From Chryseobacterium sp. CH25 (GTDB lineage: Bacteria > Bacteroidota > Bacteroidia > Flavobacteriales > Weeksellaceae), in assembly GCF_004119455.1 (NCBI RefSeq), contig NZ_NRQT01000010.1, forward strand, positions 1 through 64,000: 64,000 nucleotides of DNA, given 5' to 3'. Position numbers and translations under genes: made by a program. Shown piece by piece: positions 35,851 to 44,153 of the stretch (the stretch's first letter is position 1; each line of letters begins with the position of its first letter). The notes beneath the pieces are model-generated. The model was not told the DNA's origin. It did not search any database and worked only from the letters and a program-made list of their open reading frames with translations.

Positions 35851-38256
35851 TTAATGTTTAGTATATTCCGGGGCTTCTGTTGGAGCCATGGTTGGAGTAA
35901 AGAACTCGTTCAACCAATAGAACGTCTGCCCGTTCTGTTGAATTTTCACTGCCGGATTATTTCTGTGGTTCAGCATTCTTTCTGCTAAATCCTTATAGTG
36001 ATGGAAATAAGTTCTTACCGTTTCATTACGAACTATTTTTGACTTCTTCCATCCTTTCAGTTTGAATTTAGCCAGTATTTCTTCTTCAGAAAGATCGAAT
36101 CCGGTACTCATTCCGATAGCGTAAGACATTGGCAATTCATACAGGTCTCCTTTATCTAAGAATTTGATTGTTGGATTGTATTTCTTCAACAATCTAACAT
36201 ATTCCTTAATTGCTTTTGACTGGCTGAAGCCTGGTTTATCCGGTTCTGTATTTCTGTATACTTCAGAATAGAAAGCTTTAAGATTATCATATTCTGATTC
36301 AGAAATAAGGATTCCTTTTTCTACACTTGGTGTAATTTCTTTCAGTTCTTTTGGTAAATATCCTTTTACAAGGAATGGATTTCCGTAGTTAATCAGCTGT
36401 GCAGCAATTCCCGCAGAAACAGGGTTAGTAAGTCCCGGATACAGATATTTATACTTTAAATCTACATCTGTTTTCCCTGCTCCTACTGAAGAGTGGAAAT
36501 ATTCATTCAATGACTTATCTACACTCTGATTATCTACAGTAACCTGTGCAATAAGGCTATCTACTGATTTTTTAAGGAATCCCGGAGTAGCTACATCTCC
36601 TTTTTTAGGGAAGATTACAAATCCCTGAGACATACTCTGTTTAGGGTAAGCTAAAGAGAAGAATCCTTCATCACCTTCTACAAGGCTGAAATTATTCTTG
36701 GTAAGAACATCAGACTGGTTAATAATCTTTTGCTTTTTAAGCTCAGCAATATTTTTAGCAGTATTCGTTACCACATTTTCAGCCATTAGTACAAAATCAT
36801 TATAAGTATCTGAAGATCTTGCGCTGGTCTGGAACATAATTAGTCTTGCCTGAGCCTGAGTAAGGGAACCAATTACACTGTACATGTTTCCGCTTTGGTT
36901 AGCAGAAGTACCTACAGTGACTACAATATTGGTTTCATCCGGAACATTGGAAAGAAGGTTTCCTGCGGCAGAAAGAGCCTCTCCTACCGGTTGGTAGCCA
37001 TTATTGCTGGCACAGTTCATTTCATTCGTTTTCTGATCGATAAACGTTGTAATCTTACTGTAATCAGAACTTAGGTTGGAAACCGCTGTGTTGTTACCAC
37101 AAGGGTTGTTTTTATATAGAACTACCCCATATTTTACGTTATTGAAATACGATGGTTTCTCAAATCTAAGCTGAAGGTCCTGTAATAAAGATTTTACAAT
37201 AGGAGCATAAGGTGCATTTCCGGCACTTATATCCAGTGCAAAAACAATATTGATGTTTTTATCTCTATCTGTAATTTCTTTATAACGGTCGAAATAGATA
37301 GGTTCTCCCAATACATTAAATACGTAGTTTTTACTGTAATCAAGGATATTGGTGAAATATTTGGTTTTGGAATCCGGGGTTGGAGTTTCATTTAAAGCCA
37401 GGGTTACCGGGAAGATATTTTCCAGAGGTTTTCTCTTGTTTACGTCGGTAAGAAGAATAGCTGTTTTATTTTCAGCATCTGATCCTGACGCTCCCGGATA
37501 TCCTTCACGTACTCCCAACTCAGTATCTGTAATCCCTGTTGTATTTTTAAGTTTGATGGCTGAACGCTCACCCCATGCAGAAATTACGTTGGAGCTTACC
37601 CATCCGTAAAGCCCTTTACCAATACTGTCAATATCAACAGACGGTTTTTTACCTACCAGGAACCTTTTGTTATTTTCAGCCTGCTTGTACACATATACCA
37701 TCTGCCCGTTAGGGATCTTAACATTGGCAGTTTCAATAAGACTTGGAGAATTGAACACCATGATAGAGTCATTCTTATAGTATCTTTCAGCATTTCTGAT
37801 AACCTCACTGTTATTAGGTACTACTGCAACTCTTACAGGATATCCTGTTCTTTCATTTTTCAGAGAGTGATTCCATAAAAGCAGGTCAGATTCATGGATC
37901 CAGCCGTAGGTTTTAATGGATTTTGAGGAGACTTTTTTCATTAAGGCATCCGGAACATATTCCGCAACCTTTACCATTCCGTCTCTATGTTTCAGAACCA
38001 TTAAAGGTTCCAGGAATTTTACTTCTTTATATGATTTTTCATCATCTTTATCCAAATAAGCCGTATTTCTTGATCTGTCTGAAATAACGATCCATGGAAC
38101 GGATTTTTTAGGATAACCGTTGACAACTGTTGAATTATCTACCTGGCCATATTGAGAAGGCTCAGGGGTCTTTTTTGACGGCAGCTTTACCTGGCAACTC
38201 GTCAACAATACTGATAATCCTATATAATATGCTGCTAGAGGAAATTTATTTTTCAT
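35851..38256 (-). CDS. tssR: TssR, T6SSiii periplasmic lipoprotein
   Basis: This 801-residue lipoprotein has the lipobox LLTSC (Cys21). An N-terminal region (~40-230) contains two SH3-like beta segments (MVYVYKQAENNKRF, YGWVSSNVISAW). A VWA-like domain (~320-500) has NIVFALDISAGNAPYAP, in which the MIDAS DxSxS is changed to DISAG. A helical C-terminal domain follows (~600-790). Length, lipobox and VWA-like core match TssR, one of the proteins special to Bacteroidota T6SS, thought to form part of the trans-envelope complex that replaces TssJLM. It is downstream of the PKD and TssO-type genes in one operon. Confidence 0.85.
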   Translation of the reverse strand: MKNKFPLAAYYIGLSVLLTSCQVKLPSKKTPEPSQYGQVDNSTVVNGYPKKSVPWIVISDRSRNTAYLDKDDEKSYKEVKFLEPLMVLKHRDGMVKVAEYVPDALMKKVSSKSIKTYGWIHESDLLLWNHSLKNERTGYPVRVAVVPNNSEVIRNAERYYKNDSIMVFNSPSLIETANVKIPNGQMVYVYKQAENNKRFLVGKKPSVDIDSIGKGLYGWVSSNVISAWGERSAIKLKNTTGITDTELGVREGYPGASGSDAENKTAILLTDVNKRKPLENIFPVTLALNETPTPDSKTKYFTNILDYSKNYVFNVLGEPIYFDRYKEITDRDKNINIVFALDISAGNAPYAPIVKSLLQDLQLRFEKPSYFNNVKYGVVLYKNNPCGNNTAVSNLSSDYSKITTFIDQKTNEMNCASNNGYQPVGEALSAAGNLLSNVPDETNIVVTVGTSANQSGNMYSVIGSLTQAQARLIMFQTSARSSDTYNDFVLMAENVVTNTAKNIAELKKQKIINQSDVLTKNNFSLVEGDEGFFSLAYPKQSMSQGFVIFPKKGDVATPGFLKKSVDSLIAQVTVDNQSVDKSLNEYFHSSVGAGKTDVDLKYKYLYPGLTNPVSAGIAAQLINYGNPFLVKGYLPKELKEITPSVEKGILISESEYDNLKAFYSEVYRNTEPDKPGFSQSKAIKEYVRLLKKYNPTIKFLDKGDLYELPMSYAIGMSTGFDLSEEEILAKFKLKGWKKSKIVRNETVRTYFHHYKDLAERMLNHRNNPAVKIQQNGQTFYWLNEFFTPTMAPTEAPEYTKH

Positions 38257-38303
38257 CCTATTTTATCTTTTTATGATTGGCACATCCGGAAAACCGGACG
38301 GTA

Positions 38304-39215
38304 TTATTTGCTTTGGTTTATATCTACTTTGGTTACACAGTTCTGTGTATCATCTAAATTCACCTTTACAGTCTGGATCACAGTATTCTTATCAAACTGA
38401 AGACCTGCACAGTACATGTAGAAGTTATTTACTTTACTATCATTTACTTTTACCACTGTGTTTTCATTGTTACACAGATATGTTTTTAACAGGTAATTGT
38501 AATGCATGTTGAAACTGTTTCCGTTCGCAATCTGCTGTAAGTGATATTTGAAATCGTTATCAACTTTCGCATAAGAATCTTCTACAGATACTTCTTCCTG
38601 TTCCAAAGAGTTATAAGCTGGAAGGATTTTGATACGGTGGTAGATAGGCTCCTGACTTTCTTCTGTATACAGGGTTACCACATAGTCTCCCGGTTTTTTA
38701 TAAGCATAGATCGCTAATTTCTCTTTAGCATCGGTATTTCCCGTTTCTCCAAACTTCCACGCAAATTGCGCAGCGTTGGAAACAGCACGGAACTGTACGT
38801 TTTCATTTTGCATTGCCTGTGTCTGAGCTTCTATTGTTGTTTTAGACTTTACACTGTCTTTCGGCTGTTTGATGCTTCTTGCAGTCACCATAACCGGGAA
38901 TGATTTTGTGTACTTGTTGTCAACAATCAAGCTTACCTGATAGTAGCCAGGTTTATTATAGAAGTGGATCCCGCTGTTTTTATCAGAAGTTGTACCGTCT
39001 GCAAAATTCCATCTTTTGGTTTTAGCAAACTGGGTTTTATCTTCAAATAAAAGAGTATCTCCTACTGACAATGTAGATGGGTAAACTACTGCAACAATAT
39101 CATCCGCAGAATGGATCACTTTTTTCTGCAGCCATAGTGCAACAAGTGCCGCAATGAGCAACGTTGCAATAACACCGATAATAATGTTCTTCTTGTTCTT
39201 TTGAAAATAATTCAT
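38304..39215 (-). CDS. T6SSiii PKD-domain membrane protein (TssP-like candidate)
   Basis: This 303-residue protein has a single N-terminal transmembrane helix (~11-29), then two PKD-like beta domains (~40-110, with WNFADGTTSD and YNKPGYYQVSLIV; ~125-200, with FAWKFGETG and YKKPGDYVVTLY) and a C-terminal domain (~215-303) with four cysteines (YLCNN, MYCAG, QNCVT) that may make disulfides. A bitopic protein with a periplasmic PKD array between TssO-type and TssR genes is typical of T6SSiii envelope complexes. I think it may be TssP, but the letter is from memory and uncertain. Confidence 0.75.
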   Translation of the reverse strand: MNYFQKNKKNIIIGVIATLLIAALVALWLQKKVIHSADDIVAVVYPSTLSVGDTLLFEDKTQFAKTKRWNFADGTTSDKNSGIHFYNKPGYYQVSLIVDNKYTKSFPVMVTARSIKQPKDSVKSKTTIEAQTQAMQNENVQFRAVSNAAQFAWKFGETGNTDAKEKLAIYAYKKPGDYVVTLYTEESQEPIYHRIKILPAYNSLEQEEVSVEDSYAKVDNDFKYHLQQIANGNSFNMHYNYLLKTYLCNNENTVVKVNDSKVNNFYMYCAGLQFDKNTVIQTVKVNLDDTQNCVTKVDINQSK

Positions 39216-39266
39216 AGTTAATAATTGTGATGTGTTTTATTTAAAGTTCCTAAATTCATTGTTAGT

Positions 39267-39793
39267 TTATTGGGTACGTGCCTTCAACTCACTCTGACGT
39301 TGATAAATCTTATCCTGTTTATCTTTAAATCCTATTCTGCACTCCTCTACCTGCTTTTCAAATCTCTTGATGTCTTCCGAAGTGGTTGAAATTACCTTTT
39401 TATCTTCGTAGTACATTTTGTAAAATTTAGCAATTTGTGGGTAGGCATCTTTTCGGGTATCAATAATATTATCACGACGTTTAAAGTAGTCATTAAGATC
39501 ATTAACCCCTACAAAGATATTATTTTCCACAAAAGGCTGCGGAGCTTCATCGGTAAGCTTCGTAATCATGGTATACGTACTGTCCATGATCGGAATAATA
39601 ATTTTTTGGTGCTGTTCAAATTCAGACTTTTGTTCAAGATTCTGAATTCCTCTCACATCTTCATCAGAAAACGGAGATTCAAATCCTTTTAAAAAGATAA
39701 CTCCCAGAAATAACATGGCAGTGATAAGCATCAGTATTAAATAAAAAACTGATAATGCCTTTCCTTTTTAGATAGTGTAATTTGTCCTTGCAT
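39267..39793 (-). pseudogene. TssO-type membrane protein gene with frameshift near its start
   Basis: The open frame seen (39267-39731) begins inside a transmembrane helix (LILMLITAMLFLGVIFL). Upstream in another frame an ATG at 39793 gives MQGQITLSKK. One more A in the A5 run 39765-39769 joins them as MQGQITLSKKGKALSVFYL, restoring a complete helix and 175 residues. The remainder is a periplasmic helical or coiled-coil domain (~55-175) like the neighbouring TssO. With the break, the protein would have to start at an internal ATG. A homopolymer error is the simplest explanation because the gene lies in a conserved operon. Confidence 0.65.
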
Positions 39794-39804
39794 ATCTTTA
39801 TTTT

Positions 39805-40314
39805 TTATCTTCTTCTACCTCCTGTGAAATTTCTTGTGGGATCTTTTCTAAGCTCATTATTGGCCCTGCTTACTTTTCCCATACATTCATCAAGATCTCT
39901 GAGAACTGTTTTCTTCTTGTATTCTACTCCAATAATATTAGTTTTCAGAGTAATCATAGGTCCTATCTGCTTCATTAATGCAGCGTAGTGCTTAAAGCTT
40001 TGAGTACTGTCTTTCCCCATAATACTTTTAACACTTCCCACGTTATCCATAATACTGGTTCTTAGAAATGCATCATTTTGCACCTTGTTCATATCAAGCT
40101 GAGTCATTTTTTCGTAAATATCATCTACACTACTCTTCAGCAGATCACTTCTGCGCATTAATTCCTTGTAAGCTTCAGCTTCGCGACTTATCCCTTCACG
40201 TTGTATATCATAGCTCTTAAAGAAGAGGTACAAACAACTAAAGGATACCATAGACAAAACGGCAAAAGAAAGTATAAACTTCCAAATGCCCATTCTGACG
40301 TCAGATTTGTTCAA
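39805..40314 (-). CDS. tssO: TssO, T6SSiii single-span membrane protein
   Basis: This protein of up to 169 residues has one transmembrane helix (~12-32: FILSFAVLSMVSFSCLYLFF) and a long alpha-helical periplasmic domain with coiled-coil character (~35-150), ending in a basic tail (NFTGGRRR). It fits TssO, one of the Bacteroidota-specific envelope proteins. The frame opens at a TTG (40314), and the first ATG is seven codons on (40293). The longer form keeps NKSDVR before the helix, which I think is the true start but cannot prove. It is the first gene of the tssO-tssO2-PKD-tssR operon, with a shared divergent region to the LuxR-type regulator. Confidence 0.8.
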   Translation of the reverse strand: MNKSDVRMGIWKFILSFAVLSMVSFSCLYLFFKSYDIQREGISREAEAYKELMRRSDLLKSSVDDIYEKMTQLDMNKVQNDAFLRTSIMDNVGSVKSIMGKDSTQSFKHYAALMKQIGPMITLKTNIIGVEYKKKTVLRDLDECMGKVSRANNELRKDPTRNFTGGRRR

Positions 40315-40406
40315 TTTTTTTCCCTGTTAGAAGACATATGTTTGCGATTTGTTTGGCCTGTGAAAGTATAAAAAAAAATTTTATGCACAATACGTATTTT
40401 CCCTGC

Positions 40407-40427
40407 CCGGATTTCGTGAAATCCCGG
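40407..40427. promoter_or_regulatory. Palindrome in the tssO / regulator divergent region
   Basis: GGATTTC-GT-GAAATCC (40409-40424) is a perfect 7-bp inverted repeat flanked by CC and GG, midway between the divergent tssO operon and luxR-type gene. It is a candidate operator or autoregulation site. It is not the same sequence as the hcp palindromes. Confidence 0.45.
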
Positions 40428-40516
40428 TTTAAATTAATATTAATTTTCTCTTTAATAAGTTTTTCATAAATTAGGCCTCTGAATTTTAAATATCATTTGC
40501 CAAATCGATATTAAGA

Positions 40517-41188
40517 ATGAGTAAAATATTATCTAATACCGTGCGTTTTTCTATAGCAGACAGCGATTTTTATTTTAAAAAAATAATGATCAAAACCTTG
40601 ATGGAGAACCCTTTCTATATGCTGTTGAACGACTGTAACAATGGCCACGAGCTGGTGAACAGGATCTACAGAAGACAGGAAGATGTATTCATTATTGAGC
40701 TGTTTATGCCGGTATTGAGTGGAATTGAAGCGATTAAATATATAAGGAAAAACAATACAGAAACACCTATTATCACTTACTCCGGGACTTACCAGGAAGA
40801 TATGGCTGAGATTCTGTCGAAAATTCCTAATATATATTACTGTCAGAAGAACAGTACTATTATTAAAGATATTATTAAAGGTAATATTGCTTCTGATGAG
40901 TTTGATTATCAAGCTTATTCCAAAGAATGGGAACAACAGCCGCTTGCCGTACAGGAATATATGGACAGGCAGAAGAAGGGACAGGAAGAGCTTTCTCCGG
41001 CCGAGATACAGCTGATGAGATTCTGTTACGAAGGTTTCAGTAATAAAGAAATTGCAGAAAAACTGAACCTGAGTACAAGAACAATTGACACCTATATCAA
41101 CCGTCTTACGGAGAAATTGGGATTAAAGACGAAACTTCATCTTATCCGTTTTTGTGTGGAAAACGGGTACTATAATTCAAGTATGTAA
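40517..41188 (+). CDS. Atypical LuxR/NarL-type response regulator beside the T6SS operon
   Basis: This 223-residue regulator has a receiver-like domain (~10-120) with the acidic pair in FSIADSD and a conserved lysine in YYCQKNS (~105). At the phosphoacceptor place it has glutamate: FIIELFMPVLSG (Glu61). Glutamate there often mimics the phosphorylated state, so it may be constitutively active or sense something else. The C-terminal LuxR HTH (~158-218) has LSPAEIQLMRF, NKEIAEKLNLSTRTIDTYINRL. It diverges from the tssO operon and is a candidate regulator of that operon and of the hcp palindromes. No sensor kinase is nearby. Confidence 0.85.
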   Translation: MSKILSNTVRFSIADSDFYFKKIMIKTLMENPFYMLLNDCNNGHELVNRIYRRQEDVFIIELFMPVLSGIEAIKYIRKNNTETPIITYSGTYQEDMAEILSKIPNIYYCQKNSTIIKDIIKGNIASDEFDYQAYSKEWEQQPLAVQEYMDRQKKGQEELSPAEIQLMRFCYEGFSNKEIAEKLNLSTRTIDTYINRLTEKLGLKTKLHLIRFCVENGYYNSSM

Positions 41189-41384
41189 TTGATTATGAGA
41201 GATGGAACACATAACAGAAAGCTCTGTCAGGTTGATTGTTATACGTTCTATTTTTACATCATTATTGATAATTTTCCATTATAATACTGTAATATTATTT
41301 TATCGTTAAATTATCTCTAGCCAGCGTTAACATAGCATATACATTAATAGCTCAACTATTTGAACAAAAATATTTTGCCACTAA

Positions 41385-41417
41385 TTTGCTAGTATTCAAT
41401 TTTTTTAACTAAATTTG
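41385..41417 (+). promoter_or_regulatory. HU gene promoter
   Basis: TTTG (41385-41388) and TAAATTTG (41410-41417) match the Bacteroidota -33/-7 pair at normal spacing, about 30 bp upstream of the HU start codon. Confidence 0.75.
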
Positions 41418-41448
41418 CACACCTAAAATTTAAAATTAAAATAAGGAA

Positions 41449-41739
41449 ATGACAAAGGCAGAATTGGTAAACACCATCTCAAATAAGTTGGGAACAGAAA
41501 AGAATGAAACACAGAAAGTTGTAGAAGCTTTTATGCAGGAGATCAGAACTTCTATGTATAATGGGGATAACGTTTATCTGAGAGGTTTTGGATCTTTTAT
41601 CATTAAAACAAGAGCTGCTAAAACAGGAAGAAATATTTCTAAAAACACTGCGATTGAGATTCCTGCTCATAACATTCCTGCTTTCAAACCTTCAAAATCT
41701 TTTGTTGAGAAAGTAAAAACGAAAGTTGCAGTAAAATAA
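41449..41739 (+). CDS. HU family DNA-binding protein
   Basis: This 96-residue HU/IHF protein has the typical opening MTKAELVNTISNKLG, the helix-turn segment FMQEIRTSMYNGDNVYLRGFGSF and the DNA-wrapping arm (KTRAAKTGRNISKNTAIEIPAHNIPAF). The arm carries GRNIS in place of the common GRNP, as in many flavobacterial HU proteins. It bends and compacts DNA. It stands just upstream of the small basic protein gene and probably shares its transcript. Confidence 0.93.
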   Translation: MTKAELVNTISNKLGTEKNETQKVVEAFMQEIRTSMYNGDNVYLRGFGSFIIKTRAAKTGRNISKNTAIEIPAHNIPAFKPSKSFVEKVKTKVAVK

Positions 41740-41782
41740 GAACATTAACTGAATATTAACTAGTTACTAAAAAATTAAAATT

Positions 41783-41872
41783 ATGCCAAGCGGAAAGAAA
41801 AGAAAAAGACACAAGGTTGCGACTCACAAAAGAAAGAAAAGAAGAAGAGCGAACAGACATAAGAAAAAATAA
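41783..41872 (+). CDS. 29-residue extremely basic protein (ribosomal-protein-like)
   Basis: The ORF starts MPSGKKRKRHK and is more than half Lys, Arg and His over 29 residues, ending HKKK. It begins 43 bp after the HU stop codon and is followed by a hairpin terminator. From memory the same peptide is conserved and un-named across flavobacteria. Its composition is like tiny ribosomal proteins of the AURKAIP1/COX24 type (bS22, mS38). A ribosome-bound role is a reasonable guess, not shown. Confidence 0.75.
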   Translation: MPSGKKRKRHKVATHKRKKRRRANRHKKK

Positions 41873-41901
41873 TCTCTTTTTCTCGAGATTTACAATATAA
41901 T

Positions 41902-41949
41902 AATATAGTTGGTGGTTTTAAATTTTTAAAGTTCACCGACTATATTTTT
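41902..41949 (+). terminator. Terminator after HU / small basic protein
   Basis: AATATAGTTGGTG and CACCGACTATATT pair (one G-T) over 13 bp, followed by TTTTTG. Confidence 0.8.
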
Positions 41950-42107
41950 GTTTGCAACTATAAGATTCCGCGGAAAACGGATGGTTTCAAATATTATTTT
42001 AACAAAAATATAATGGTTTTCATTCTAAATCCTTATATTTAATAGATGAATTAATCTAGAACAATACCAATTTCCTAAAATCTTAACAATTTTTATCTGA
42101 TAACAAA

Positions 42108-43670
42108 ATGAAGAAAGAACTAATAGTTTCGCATGAAGATGATCTTACAAAGATTGCACTGCTGGAAGACGGAAGACTATGTGAACTTCATGAGCAAGAG
42201 GACAAAAGCGATTTTATAGTTGGAGATCTGTTTATAGGAAGAGTAAAAAAGCTGGCCCCTAACCTTAATGCCGCATTCGTAAATATAGGATATGACAAGG
42301 ATGCATTCCTGCATTATCAGGATTTAGGACCACAATACCTTACATACAGAAAGTTTTTAAAAGATACGATCTCTAAAAAACAAAACTCTTCAAGCTTAAA
42401 AAATTTCGAGATACAGCCCGAAATAGATAAAAACGGAACGGTAGACAAAGTTATTGCTAAGGACGATCTGGTCCTTTTACAAATTACCAAGGAACCTATA
42501 TCTACAAAAGGTCCCAGAATTTCTACCCAGGTTTCACTGACAGGACGTTTTTTGGTTTTAATTCCATTCGACAATAAGGTTTCCATTTCTAAAAAAATTA
42601 AAAGTTTTGAAGAAAAGGAAAGATTAAGAACTCTGATTGACAGCATTAAGCCTGAAGGTTTTGGAGTTATTATCAGAACCGTAGCCGAAGGAAAAAAGGT
42701 AGCCGACCTTCATAATGATATGAATCAGTTGATTCAGAAGTGGGAAAGTACTTTTAAAAATATCCAGAAAAACAAAGTTCCGTCTAAAGTTTTAAGCGAA
42801 GAAGACAAAGCTTCAGCTATTTTAAGAGACAATTTTAATCAGGATTTCGTGAATATCATCTGCGATGATGAGCAAATGGTGAATGAAATGACCAATTACG
42901 TTGAAGTAATTGCGCCTGAAAAGAAAAATATTGTCCAGTTTTATGATTCTCATATTCCACTTCTGGAATATTACAATGTTGAAAAACAGCTTAAACAGAG
43001 CTTCGGAAAACATGTCAACATACCAAGCTCCAAAGGTGCTTATCTTGTTATTGAACATACAGAAGCCCTTCACGTCGTAGACGTTAACTCCGGTAACAAT
43101 ATTACAACCGGAACCGCTGTCAATAAAGAACACGCTCTTAAAGTGAACAAAATGGCAGCTACTGAGATTGCCAGACAGCTTCGCCTCCGCGATATGGGCG
43201 GTATCATTGTGATCGATTTTATCGACATGCCAAATTCAGAGCACAGAAGAGAGCTCTATGAACACCTTAAAGAGGAAATGAAGCGTGATAAAGCACGCCA
43301 CAAAATTCTTCCTCCAAGTAAATTCGGTCTCATCCAGATTACCAGACAAAGAAACCGTCCGGAAAAACAGATTGAAACCAAAGAAGAAAACCCGAACAAA
43401 GACGGAGAAATTGTAGCTCCAATTGTGATCGTGGAAAGAATGGGTGAAACTCTAAGAAACATTCTGCAGAAAGAAAAAGGAAAAGTCTACCTGCATGTAC
43501 ACCCATTTGTAGAAGCTTACTTAACGAAAGGCTTCCTTAAAAGTATCCAGATGAAATGGTTCATGAAGTACAAAAAATGGGTAACCATTGTACCAAGAGA
43601 TTCTTTTAAATATTTAGAATACAGAATTTACAATTCTAAAAAAGAAGAATTGATAGAATTCTCTAATTAA
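42108..43670 (+). CDS. rng: Ribonuclease E/G family protein
   Basis: This 520-residue RNase E/G catalytic core has an N-terminal S1-like domain (~35-130: VGDLFIGRVKKLAPNLNAAFVNIGYDKDAFLH), the RNase H-like and DNase I-like regions with metal motifs VVDVNSGNN (~325) and IIVIDFIDM (~366), and a C-terminal small domain. The length fits RNase G rather than full RNase E, as there is no long degradosome tail. It makes 5'-end-dependent cuts in rRNA precursors and mRNA. Placement directly after HU and the small ribosomal-like protein suggests a growth-linked group. It has its own terminator. Confidence 0.92.
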   Translation: MKKELIVSHEDDLTKIALLEDGRLCELHEQEDKSDFIVGDLFIGRVKKLAPNLNAAFVNIGYDKDAFLHYQDLGPQYLTYRKFLKDTISKKQNSSSLKNFEIQPEIDKNGTVDKVIAKDDLVLLQITKEPISTKGPRISTQVSLTGRFLVLIPFDNKVSISKKIKSFEEKERLRTLIDSIKPEGFGVIIRTVAEGKKVADLHNDMNQLIQKWESTFKNIQKNKVPSKVLSEEDKASAILRDNFNQDFVNIICDDEQMVNEMTNYVEVIAPEKKNIVQFYDSHIPLLEYYNVEKQLKQSFGKHVNIPSSKGAYLVIEHTEALHVVDVNSGNNITTGTAVNKEHALKVNKMAATEIARQLRLRDMGGIIVIDFIDMPNSEHRRELYEHLKEEMKRDKARHKILPPSKFGLIQITRQRNRPEKQIETKEENPNKDGEIVAPIVIVERMGETLRNILQKEKGKVYLHVHPFVEAYLTKGFLKSIQMKWFMKYKKWVTIVPRDSFKYLEYRIYNSKKEELIEFSN

Positions 43671-43681
43671 GACAAAATTTT

Positions 43682-43710
43682 AAACCTTCAGTTGAACTGA
43701 AGGTTTTTTA
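43682..43710 (+). terminator. Terminator after the RNase E/G gene
   Basis: AAACCTTCAGT and ACTGAAGGTTT form an 11-bp stem with a short loop, followed by a T6 tract. Confidence 0.9.
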
Positions 43711-43719
43711 TTATATTTG
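43692..43719 (+). promoter_or_regulatory. Promoter for the delta-60 remnant gene
   Basis: TTG (43692-43694) and TATATTTG (43712-43719) form a good -33/-7 pair overlapping the RNase terminator, 28 bp upstream of the remnant gene's ATG. Confidence 0.65.
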
Positions 43720-43746
43720 CAAAAAAACACATAGAACTCAAACAGA

Positions 43747-44074
43747 ATGAAAAAAAATCTATTACTGGCTACTTTGGTAGCTCAGAGCATTTCTGCTCAA
43801 ATTATATCTTATGACAATAGCTTCTCTTCTAACGGAAAGTATACTATTACTGAAGCTTCTAATTCCTACTACACTAATACTGTTCAACATTCAGACGGAA
43901 GTCTTTACGAAAATGCAACTACTGAAGTTATTTTATCCAAATTAAACACCAATGAAGCAGTAGATACCACTTTTGGAATAAATGGTGAAGTAAAGACTTC
44001 CGACTGGAATTTATACCATAAAGGTTAGATTCACCAATGGAAAGGAAACAACTAAAAAATTGATAAAAAATTAA
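43747..44074 (+). pseudogene. Internally deleted delta-60-repeat T9SS protein
   Basis: The N-terminal 93 codons have a signal peptide (to ~residue 17) and an opening like the intact gene next door (IISYDNSFSSNGKYTI against IISKDPSFATNGKYPM), plus a delta-60 unit VDTTFGINGEV. Then the frame stops. Just past that point, in another frame, YTIKVRFTNGKETTKKLIKN resembles the C-terminal end of the neighbour's sorting domain (FAKVTFENGKIITEKLIKE). So the middle (~350 codons) has been lost, leaving both ends. The promoter and terminator remain, so the remnant may still be transcribed. Confidence 0.7.
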
Positions 44075-44087
44075 TAATAACCATATC

Positions 44088-44132
44088 GGAATAAAAAGTA
44101 TTCATCCAAAGCAGGCAGGTACTTTTATTTCC
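44088..44132 (+). terminator. Terminator after the delta-60 remnant
   Basis: GGAATAAAAAGTA and TACTTTTATTTCC pair across a 19-base loop, upstream of the intact delta-60 gene. Confidence 0.6.
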
Positions 44133-44153
44133 AATTTAAAATTCAAAAATACA

